NCBI GenBank assembly: GCA_903837355.1
Contig: CAILUI010000060.1
Coordinates: forward strand, 26,304 to 90,303
Length of the DNA stretch: 64,000 bases
Direction: 5' to 3'
Source: an uncultured Victivallales bacterium
GTDB lineage: Bacteria; Verrucomicrobiota; Lentisphaeria; Oligosphaerales; JAFGRS01
Notes under the pieces: generated by a model
Told to the model about the DNA's origin: nothing
The model's input: only the letters and a program-made list of their open reading frames with translations
Database searches by the model: none
Part shown: in pieces, positions 15,736 to 23,006 of the stretch
Numbering within the stretch: position 1 is the stretch's first letter
Layout of the letters: every line of letters starts with the position of its first letter
Position numbers and translations under genes: made by a program

Positions 15736-17061
15736 GTGATAGCTCACCGTTACATCCTCGACACGAACATCCTGCTCTTCGATCCGCAGTCACTGTTCCA
15801 CTACCCAGGCGCCGAAGTGATCCTGACCCTCGAAGTTATCGAGGAAATCGACACCTTCAAGCACGACCCGAACGAACGGGGTCGCAGTTCCCGCACGGTG
15901 GCCCAGCTCATCGATGAGTTGCGTGGCCGCGGCTCGGTCGGTGCCGGCGTCCCTCTGGACAACGGCGGCAGCCTCCGCATCCTCTGCCGTGTTCCGCCCA
16001 GTGAGGACAGTGCCGAGATCTTCCGCGGACGTCGCGAGAGTCGGGTGGGCAACAGCATTCTCAACGCCGCTGCCTTCCTGCACCGCACCGACCCCGGGAT
16101 TCCCGTGACCATCGTGACCAAGAACATCAACCTCCGGGTCCGGGCCGATGTCTTTGCGATCGAGGCCCGCGACGACCACCCCGAGCGTCGGCGCGACACC
16201 GACATGCTGAGAGGGTGGCAGACGCTGGAGGTCGACGGGACCCTCATCGACATCCTGAAGACGGGCCGCAGTGTGCAGATCCCCGACCTCGATACCGCCC
16301 CCAACGAGTACGCATTCCTGCGCGACCAGGCGAACGCGAAGCACGCCCAGGCCTGCCGGGTTGACGCCGACGGCCACACCCTCTGGCCGCTCGTCGAGAC
16401 CACCCAGGTCGTATGCGGTATTCGCAGCCTGAATATCGAGCAGACGTTCACGCTCGACGCACTGCTCAATCCGAACGTTCCCCTGGTCACCTTGGCTGGC
16501 AAGGCCGGAACGGGCAAGACCCTCCTGGCGATGGCCGCCGGGCTGCACCAGGTCTTCGCCGAGAACCGCTACCTCCGCCTGATCGTCTTCCGCCCGACCA
16601 TCGCCGTCAGCCGCGACCTCGGCTACCTGCCCGGCGACCTGGGCGAGAAGATGCGTCCGTGGATGCAGCCGGTCTACGACGCCCTGGACCTGATCCGCAG
16701 CCAGGATCGGCTCTGCCCCAGCCGCACGCTGCCCAACGACGTCATGGAGTGCGAGGAGATCAGCGTCGAACCCCTCACCTACATCCGCGGCCGCAGCATC
16801 CCCAACCAGTTCATCATCATTGACGAGGCGCAGAATCTCACCCCGCTCGAAGTGAAGACCGTGATCACGCGTGTCGGCTCCGGCAGCAAGGTCGTGCTGA
16901 CCGGTGATCCGCAGCAGATCGACAATCCCTATGTGGATGCCCGCACCAACGGCCTGACCTGCCTGGTAGACCGCTTCCGCGACAGCCCGCTAAGCGCCCA
17001 CATCACGCTGGTCAAGGGCGAACGCAGTGCCCTGGCCGAGACCGCGGCCAACCTGCTCTGA
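15736..17061 (+). CDS. PIN domain-PhoH-family ATPase
   Basis: A 441-residue protein. The N-terminal PIN nuclease domain is at about 1-130 (YILDTNILLFDP, acidic residues in EVIEEIDTFK). A PhoH-like ATPase follows at about 235-435, with Walker A GKAGTGKT near residue 257, IIDEAQN as Walker B, and the sensor region VVLTGDPQQID. PhoH-type proteins are P-loop RNA-linked ATPases/helicases; the PIN fusion implies RNA cleavage coupled to unwinding (related proteins include YlaK and PhoH2). The start is GTG at 15736. It heads a plus-strand run with the DUF6786-like and deacetylase genes. Confidence 0.9.
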   Translation: MIAHRYILDTNILLFDPQSLFHYPGAEVILTLEVIEEIDTFKHDPNERGRSSRTVAQLIDELRGRGSVGAGVPLDNGGSLRILCRVPPSEDSAEIFRGRRESRVGNSILNAAAFLHRTDPGIPVTIVTKNINLRVRADVFAIEARDDHPERRRDTDMLRGWQTLEVDGTLIDILKTGRSVQIPDLDTAPNEYAFLRDQANAKHAQACRVDADGHTLWPLVETTQVVCGIRSLNIEQTFTLDALLNPNVPLVTLAGKAGTGKTLLAMAAGLHQVFAENRYLRLIVFRPTIAVSRDLGYLPGDLGEKMRPWMQPVYDALDLIRSQDRLCPSRTLPNDVMECEEISVEPLTYIRGRSIPNQFIIIDEAQNLTPLEVKTVITRVGSGSKVVLTGDPQQIDNPYVDARTNGLTCLVDRFRDSPLSAHITLVKGERSALAETAANLL

Positions 17062-17077
17062 ACGCGAGGGCCCACCC

Positions 17078-17134
17078 ATGGCCGAACTGAGCTTTGAGTC
17101 CCGCCGCCGCCCAACCGAGGAGTCTCCACGATGA
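17078..17134 (+). CDS. Possible 18-residue leader peptide
   Basis: ATG at 17078 opens MAELSFESRRRPTEESPR and stops with TGA that overlaps the next gene's ATG (ATGA at 17131-17134). It fills most of the 69-base gap after PhoH. It could translationally couple the downstream gene or be chance. Confidence 0.25.
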   Translation: MAELSFESRRRPTEESPR

Positions 17135-18072
17135 CTGTCCGCGAACTGCTCCAGTTGTTCGAGACCAACCACCGCCGCTGCCTGCTGATCGGCACGGAAG
17201 CGGCCGGCGTCGTCGCCGGCCTGGACCTCGAGGGCCGGCTGTTCACGGTCCTCGCCGGCCAGGTGCTGAATCGCGTCAACCCAGAGGCCTTCACGGGGAC
17301 CAGCAGTCGCGAGCGTTACCTGAACCCGGGCGGCGACGGCCTCTGGCCCGCTCCCGAGGGGTCCCGCCTCGGCTACGAGTACTGCACCGGCATCTGGCGC
17401 GTGCCGCCGGGCCTCAGCGGCGCGCGCTACTGGGTGACCTCGGCCGCGAGCGACCGCGCCGTCCTGCGGGCGGAGATCGACCTGATCAACAACCAGGGAG
17501 TCGGCATTCCCACCGCCTTTGAGCGCCACATCCAAGTCCGTCCCGGGCCCCGTGCCGTCACCCTGGAGATCACCGAGGTCATCGAGTACCTGGGCACGAG
17601 CGCCCGGCCGCGCGAGACGCTGCTGCTGGCCCCCTGGACCCTGGCGCAGTTCGACTGCGGGGAAGGCTGCGAGGCGCGCTTTCCGGCGGCGGGCACCCCC
17701 TGCGTCTGGGATCTTTACGGGCCCAGCGACGAGCGCCGCCAGTGCCGGGACGGCCTCTGGCATGTCCAGACCGCGGGCGGACCGCGGTTCCAGTTGGGGC
17801 TGGCAGCGGAGGTCAGCTACATCGAGTTTATCGACCCAAGACGTGGGCTCACCGTCCGCCGCAGCGCGGCCGCCCTGGCCCCCGGCCTGGGCTATACCGA
17901 CCTGACTGACCGGGCGCCGCAGCACGAGCCGGATGGTCCGCCGATCCGCTTCAGCGTCTACAGCGACCCGACCTGTTTCATGGAGATCGAGGCAGCCGGC
18001 GGTTGTCCGCAGACGCTGCACCCGGGCACTCGTCTTGAACTCGTGGTCACCACCGAACACCGCCTGGCGTAA
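17131..18072 (+). CDS. DUF6786-like conserved protein
   Basis: A 313-residue soluble protein without signal peptide. It resembles the DUF6786 family, often found near sugar-metabolism genes in planctomycete-type genomes: an all-beta, aldose-mutarotase-like pattern (VLAGQVLNRVNPEAFTG, GGDGLWPAPEGSRLGYEYCTG, NQGVGIPTAFERHIQV, TLEITEVIEYLGTS, TLLLAPWTLAQFDCG). No catalytic function is established. The ATG has GAGGAG upstream. It lies 11 bases before the NodB-type deacetylase, suggesting cotranscription. Confidence 0.7.
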   Translation: MTVRELLQLFETNHRRCLLIGTEAAGVVAGLDLEGRLFTVLAGQVLNRVNPEAFTGTSSRERYLNPGGDGLWPAPEGSRLGYEYCTGIWRVPPGLSGARYWVTSAASDRAVLRAEIDLINNQGVGIPTAFERHIQVRPGPRAVTLEITEVIEYLGTSARPRETLLLAPWTLAQFDCGEGCEARFPAAGTPCVWDLYGPSDERRQCRDGLWHVQTAGGPRFQLGLAAEVSYIEFIDPRRGLTVRRSAAALAPGLGYTDLTDRAPQHEPDGPPIRFSVYSDPTCFMEIEAAGGCPQTLHPGTRLELVVTTEHRLA

Positions 18073-18083
18073 GAGGGACGAGC

Positions 18084-18827
18084 ATGGCCGCCATTCCACC
18101 TTTTGCCTGGCCGCGCGGCGCCCGCGTGGCCGTCAGCCTCAGCTTCGACGACGCCCGTCCCAGCCAACTCGATCAAGGTGTCCCCGCGCTGGCACGCAGC
18201 GGCACCCGGGCGACCTTCTACGTCAGTCCCGGGCGCGTGGAGGAGCGCCTGGCCGACTGGCGTCAGGCCCTCGCCGCCGGGCATGAGATCGGCAACCACA
18301 GCCTGCGCCACACCTGCAGCGGCAACTTCGTCTGGGGCGTCCGGAACGTCCTGGAGAATGGCACGGTCGAGCAGATGGAGGAGGAGTTGGCCGAAGCCAA
18401 CCGCCGCCTGCGGGAGCTGCTGGAGGTCACTCCGGTCACCTTCGCCTACCCCTGTGGGCAGACGTTCGTCGGCCGCGGCGTCAACCGCCGCAGCTATGTG
18501 CCGGCCGTGGCCCGGCTGTTCCTGGCGGGGCGGGGCTTCCGCGAGGAGTTCCAGAACCGCCCCGACTTCTGCGATCTGGCCGCCCTCGGGGGCACCGAGA
18601 TGGACGGGGTGCCCTTCGAGCGCCTGGTCGCCACCATCGAGCAGGCGGCCGCCCATGGCCTCTGGGTGGTCTTTGTGGGCCATGACGTCTCGAACCTGCC
18701 GCGGCAGTGCGTCACCCCGGAGACCCTGGAGCGCCTCTGTGCCTGGTGCCAGGATCCGGCCCATGGTGTCTGGATCGACACCGTCGCCGCGGTCGCAACC
18801 CACGTCGCGGCGGCGCGACCGGGCTGA
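18084..18827 (+). CDS. NodB-type polysaccharide deacetylase family protein
   Basis: A 247-residue protein with the NodB fold. The catalytic SFDDARP pair is at about residues 17-20, the metal-binding His motif is GNHSLRHT (His-x3-His), and TFAYPCGQ and VVFVGHDVSN lie further on. Family members remove N- or O-acetyl groups from glycans such as chitooligosaccharide or peptidoglycan. No signal peptide is visible, so it may act in the cytoplasm. It is followed by a strong hairpin shared with the convergent proA gene. Confidence 0.85.
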   Translation: MAAIPPFAWPRGARVAVSLSFDDARPSQLDQGVPALARSGTRATFYVSPGRVEERLADWRQALAAGHEIGNHSLRHTCSGNFVWGVRNVLENGTVEQMEEELAEANRRLRELLEVTPVTFAYPCGQTFVGRGVNRRSYVPAVARLFLAGRGFREEFQNRPDFCDLAALGGTEMDGVPFERLVATIEQAAAHGLWVVFVGHDVSNLPRQCVTPETLERLCAWCQDPAHGVWIDTVAAVATHVAAARPG

Positions 18828-18842
18828 GGTCCCCTCTGGCGA

Positions 18843-18865
18843 GGGCGGGCGCGCCGCGCCCGCCC
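18843..18865. terminator. Strong bidirectional hairpin between nodB-like gene and proA
   Basis: A 10-base perfect stem GGGCGGGCGC / GCGCCCGCCC with a 3-base loop lies between two convergent genes. There is no T-tract, but the position and stability fit a bidirectional transcription stop. Confidence 0.65.
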
Positions 18866-18904
18866 CTGGGGGTGTCCAGTGCGTCCAGTGTGCTCGTCGG
18901 CTCC

Positions 18905-20200
18905 TTACAGCGGGCAGGAGCGCTGCAGGCGGCGATGGGTGAAGGGCTTTGTCCCGGCGGCGTAAGGCGCGACCGTCTGGCCGTTCCCGAGCAGCTTCCA
19001 CTTGTAGATCAGCAGGCCCTCGAGGCCGACCGGGCCGCGGGCGTGGATCTTACTGGTGCTGATCCCGACCTCGGCCCCGAGGCCATAGCGGTAACCGTCG
19101 CTGAAACGCGTGCTGCAGTTCCAGAAAACGTTGGCCGAATCGACCTGATCCATGAACGCGGCGGCGGTCGCCCGGTCACGCGTGATGATGGCGTCGGTAT
19201 GGCGGCTGCCGTACGTATTGATATGCTCGACCGCCTGCGGCAGATCATCCACGACCCGGATCGAGAGGGTGTAGTCCAGGTACTCCGTACGCCAGTCGGC
19301 CTCGGTCGCCGGCTGAACCGCGATCAGGGCTGCGGTGCGCGGGCAGCCAATCAGGGTGACGTGGTGCGCCGCCAGGGCATCGCGCAGGCGCGGCAGAAAC
19401 AGCGCGGCCACGGCCTGATGCACCAGCAGCGTCTCCGTGGCATTGCAGACGGCCACATACTGGCACTTCGCGTCGGCCACCACCGCCGCCGCCATGTCCA
19501 GATCCGCCGCGGCATCGACGTAGACATGGCAGATGCCATCGGCGTGGCCGAGCACGGGGATGTTGGAGTGGTCCATGATATGGCGCACGAAGGCATTGGA
19601 GCCGCGGGGGACGATCAGGTCGATGTCGGTATCCAGCGCCAGCATGGCCGTGACCTCGGCCCGCGTCTCGAGCAACTGCAGCCAGCCCACCGGCATGCCG
19701 GCCGCCTCGGACGCCTGCACGATGATCTCAGCCAGGATGCGGTTCGTGTGCGCGGCCTCACTGCCGCCCTTGAGCAGGGCGGCATTGCCGCTCTTCAGAC
19801 AGAGCGTGGAGATCTGCACCAGCGCGTCGGGCCGCGACTCGAAGATGACGCCGATCACCCCGATGGGGCAACTGACCCGATACAGGTCGAGGCCCTGGTC
19901 AAGCTCGGTCGCGGTCAGGGTCTGACCGACGGGGTCCGGCAGACCGATCAAGCTGCGGATTCCGGCGACCGCGGTCGCCACACTGGCCTCATCGAACTTG
20001 AGGCGCTTGAGCAAGGGTGCGGCCAGTTGCGTCTCGCGGGCACAACGCAGATCCTCGGCGTTCGCCGCGGCGATCTCGGCGGCACGGCGCGTCAAAGCCT
20101 CGGCGACACTGGCCAAGGCCGCATTCTTGCTCTTCGTATCCGCCGCGGCGAGCACGGTCGAAGCCCGCTTTGCCGCCCGTGCGGCTTCCATGACATCCAT
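18905..20200 (-). CDS. proA: Gamma-glutamyl phosphate reductase
   Basis: A 431-residue cytoplasmic enzyme that reduces gamma-glutamyl phosphate to glutamate-5-semialdehyde with NADPH in proline synthesis. Family motifs are clear: CPIGVIGVIFESRPD, LKSGNAALLKGGSEA, VPRGSNAFVRHIM, the catalytic Cys252 in QYVAVCNATET, and the C-terminal GLGAEVGISTSKIHARGP. The ATG start has AGGAGAGG upstream. No proB is adjacent. It is divergent from the response regulator gene. Confidence 0.97.
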   Translation of the reverse strand: MDVMEAARAAKRASTVLAAADTKSKNAALASVAEALTRRAAEIAAANAEDLRCARETQLAAPLLKRLKFDEASVATAVAGIRSLIGLPDPVGQTLTATELDQGLDLYRVSCPIGVIGVIFESRPDALVQISTLCLKSGNAALLKGGSEAAHTNRILAEIIVQASEAAGMPVGWLQLLETRAEVTAMLALDTDIDLIVPRGSNAFVRHIMDHSNIPVLGHADGICHVYVDAAADLDMAAAVVADAKCQYVAVCNATETLLVHQAVAALFLPRLRDALAAHHVTLIGCPRTAALIAVQPATEADWRTEYLDYTLSIRVVDDLPQAVEHINTYGSRHTDAIITRDRATAAAFMDQVDSANVFWNCSTRFSDGYRYGLGAEVGISTSKIHARGPVGLEGLLIYKWKLLGNGQTVAPYAAGTKPFTHRRLQRSCPL

Positions 20201-20499
20201 ACGGCTACCCTCTCCTGCGTGAGGAACGACGTCGGCGCCGCCGAGACCAGCGCCGCAGTATGTGCAACGAACGAATATAGGGAAGCAGGGGCCAGCGTCA
20301 AGGATGCGGCACCACCCTTCCGACGTGGCCCGCGGGTGTGGAGGGCAACGGCCGCCCTGCGGCGATGCTATTCACGCATTCTTCAGAGGCCCGCAGGCAC
20401 GCCGGCGAAAGCACCCCGTTGGCGGGCCACGGGCCGCGCCAGTACACTAAGGGTAACCGACGACCAACGCGGTCGTCGTCCAGGAGCGCAGCGACGGCC
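20201..20499. other. Divergent intergenic region proA / response regulator
   Basis: About 300 bases that should carry both promoters. The ORF track extends the response regulator back to 20338 but without domain support. I see no consensus -35/-10, terminator or repeat. Confidence 0.4.
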
Positions 20500-21201
20500 A
20501 TGGACCACACCGACACGCCATCGACCATTCTAGTTATCGAGGATGAGGCCGACATGGCCCGCGTCCTCGAGGTCAACCTGTCGACTCTCGGGCACCGGGT
20601 CCTACTGGCCGGCGACGGGGCCGCGGCGGCCGCACGCTTGCAGGCTGGTCGGCCCGACCTGGTGCTACTGGACCTGCGCCTGCCCGATGCCTCGGGCCTC
20701 GACCTGCTGCGCGATCTCAAGGCCGACCTCGCGACCGCCGCGGTGCCGGTGATCGTTGTCAGTGCCCTGGGCGACGAGCAGACGGTCGTTCAAGCCCTCG
20801 ACCTCGGCGCCGACGACTTCGTGGCCAAGCCCTTCCGTACCCGCGAGTTGCTGGCGCGGGTGGCCACAGCCCTGCGCCGCCGCCCCACCCCGACCGAACC
20901 CGAGCCCGCGCTCTGCTTCGGCCCGATCGCCATGGATCGTGCCAGCCGCGGCGTTGTGGTCGCCGGCGAGGCCATCGAGTTCACGCGCTCGGAGTTCGAT
21001 CTGCTGGCCTACTTCGTCGCCAACTCCGGGCGGGTGTTGACGCGCAAGCTGTTGTGCGACCAGGCCCTGGGCAGCGGCGGTGCCGTCCTCGAACGGACCA
21101 TCGACGCCCATATTCGCACCATCCGCCGCAAGCTTGGCGAGGCCGGCCGCAACCTGGTCACCGTCTGGGGTGTGGGTTACCGGCTGGTTGAGGTGTCATG
21201 A
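20500..21201 (+). CDS. OmpR/PhoB-family response regulator
   Basis: About 233 residues from ATG 20500, chosen because MDHTDTPSTILVIEDE begins a standard receiver; the longer ORF adds 54 non-domain residues. The receiver has acidic pocket EDE, phospho-acceptor Asp58 (LVLLDLRLPD) and Lys110 (VAKPF). The C-terminal winged helix ends RTIDAHIRTIRRKLGE and VWGVGYRLVE. It binds DNA when phosphorylated. It overlaps the kinase gene by four bases (ATGA), so the two are translationally coupled. Confidence 0.93.
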   Translation: MDHTDTPSTILVIEDEADMARVLEVNLSTLGHRVLLAGDGAAAAARLQAGRPDLVLLDLRLPDASGLDLLRDLKADLATAAVPVIVVSALGDEQTVVQALDLGADDFVAKPFRTRELLARVATALRRRPTPTEPEPALCFGPIAMDRASRGVVVAGEAIEFTRSEFDLLAYFVANSGRVLTRKLLCDQALGSGGAVLERTIDAHIRTIRRKLGEAGRNLVTVWGVGYRLVEVS

Positions 21202-23006
21202 GTCCGGCACCGTCCACCACCACGGCACGTGGGCACGCCCTCTGGACGCGATTGCTGGGCGCCTATGCCGCCGTGGTGTTGTGCTCGCTCGCCCTGCTGG
21301 CGATCCCCCTGCACTACGGACTACAGCGCGACTACATCACCCGCGCCACCGAGTCCTTCGAACGCGCCCTCGCCTTCGAGATCGAGAGCATGGTACGGGC
21401 TGCCGAGAGGGGTGATCGCGGCACGCTGGACCTCGCCTGCGACCGCCTCAACGAGCGCTTCCAGGGGCGGGTCTCGCTGATCGATCCGCAGGGGCGCGTC
21501 CTGGCCGACAGCATGAGCGCGCGCTGCCTGCAGCGGGCCCGTCCCGAGTGCCTGCCCGCCATCCTCAACCTGCAACGCCGCAGCCTGCAGGACAATACGC
21601 CTCTGGACGACACGGTGACCCTGCGCCTGCCGGTCCTGCTGGGCGGCACGGGGCCGGCCACGGTCCGCCTGGCGTTGCCGATCGAGCCGGTGCGTCGGCA
21701 GATGGCGCACATGGGGCGCATGCTGGCCGGCACCGCCGTGGCGGCGCTGGTCCTGGTCGGCGTGCTCAGCCTCTGGTTGGCGCGGCGCATCGCCCAGCCG
21801 GTGGAGGAGATGACCCGCGTCGCGGAGCGCATCGCCGCGGGCGATTTCGAGTGTCGGGCGCCGGTCGGGGGCAGCGATGAGATCGGCCGCCTGGCCGAGG
21901 CCGTCGGGACGATGCAGCAGAGCTTGCGGCGGACGCTCGGCGAGTTGCGGCGCGAGCGCAACCAGGCCCGCGCCATCGTCGCCGGTATGTCCGATGGCGT
22001 CATCGCCCTCGCGCCCTCGCGGAGCATCATCTACGCCAACGAAGCCGCCGCGCGGCTCCTGGCCGTCGGCAGTCTGACGCCGGGGACCGCCTTCGCGCCG
22101 CCGCCCGTGCTGGCGCCGGTCATCGAGCGCGCCCTGGCCCAACGCCAGGAAGCGGCGGTCGAACTGGGCGAGGTGCGCCGGGGGGACCGCATCATCCACG
22201 TCGCGGTGAGCCCGCTCGAACAGGCCAGCGGGGATGACGGCGGCGCGGTGCTGGTCCTCTGCGACCGCACCGAAGCCCGCCGGGCGGAGGCCATGGGCCG
22301 CGAACTGGTGGCCAATGCCTCCCACGAACTGCGTACCCCATTGGCGATCATGTCCGCCACCACCGACACCCTCATCGCCAGCGCCGCGGAGCTGCCGGCG
22401 TCAGCGCGCGAGTTCCTGCAGATCATCGCGCGCCAGGCCGAGCGGATGCAGCGGTTGGTGAACGAGACCCTGCAGCTCTCGCAGTTGGAGTCAGGAATGC
22501 CGACGGGTGATATGGAAATAATTGCCCTAAAGGATATTACGTTACAGATTGTCGACGATCTTCAGCCCCTGGCAAGCAGCCGTGGCGTCGCCCTGCTGCC
22601 AGTCGCGCTGCAGACCGACGCCGTCGTACTCGGCTACGCGCAGCCGCTGACGACGGCGCTCACCAACCTGGTGGACAACGCCCTGCGCTACACTCCGGCC
22701 GGCGGCACGGTCACCGTCGCTATCGAACCCGAGGGGCCACGCCTCGCCGTCGTGATCACCGACAACGGGCCGGGGATTGCGCCCGCCGAGCAGGCCCACC
22801 TCTTTGACCGTTTCGTCCGCGGCAAGGCGGCGACGGCGACCCCCAGCACCGGCAGCGGCCTGGGACTCGCCATCGCCCGGCGCATCGCCGAGATCCACGG
22901 CGGGAGCATCGAACTCGACAGCGCCCTGGGCCGCGGCAGCCGCTTCCGCTTCGTCCTCAAGGAACACCCATGGCCATCCGGAACCCAAGCCAAGGAGCAG
23001 GTATGA
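21198..23006 (+). CDS. PhoR-type membrane sensor histidine kinase
   Basis: A 602-residue protein: TM1 about 18-40, a periplasmic sensor about 41-175, TM2 about 178-200, HAMP about 200-252, PAS about 258-365, HisKA with His376 (ANASHELRTPLAIM), and HATPase_c with NLVDNALRY, DNGPGI and GSGLGLAI. It should phosphorylate the regulator just upstream. A short AT-rich patch (about 22507-22555) interrupts the GC-rich coding without breaking the frame. Its stop overlaps the start of the DUF4838 gene (ATGA). Confidence 0.93.
   Translation: MSPAPSTTTARGHALWTRLLGAYAAVVLCSLALLAIPLHYGLQRDYITRATESFERALAFEIESMVRAAERGDRGTLDLACDRLNERFQGRVSLIDPQGRVLADSMSARCLQRARPECLPAILNLQRRSLQDNTPLDDTVTLRLPVLLGGTGPATVRLALPIEPVRRQMAHMGRMLAGTAVAALVLVGVLSLWLARRIAQPVEEMTRVAERIAAGDFECRAPVGGSDEIGRLAEAVGTMQQSLRRTLGELRRERNQARAIVAGMSDGVIALAPSRSIIYANEAAARLLAVGSLTPGTAFAPPPVLAPVIERALAQRQEAAVELGEVRRGDRIIHVAVSPLEQASGDDGGAVLVLCDRTEARRAEAMGRELVANASHELRTPLAIMSATTDTLIASAAELPASAREFLQIIARQAERMQRLVNETLQLSQLESGMPTGDMEIIALKDITLQIVDDLQPLASSRGVALLPVALQTDAVVLGYAQPLTTALTNLVDNALRYTPAGGTVTVAIEPEGPRLAVVITDNGPGIAPAEQAHLFDRFVRGKAATATPSTGSGLGLAIARRIAEIHGGSIELDSALGRGSRFRFVLKEHPWPSGTQAKEQV

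Noticed and set aside
22507-22555. AT-rich patch in the sensor kinase as an insertion or internal promoter
   Set aside because: The frame is intact and the protein sequence across it fits the linker between HisKA and ATPase domains; no paired -35/-10 is evident.
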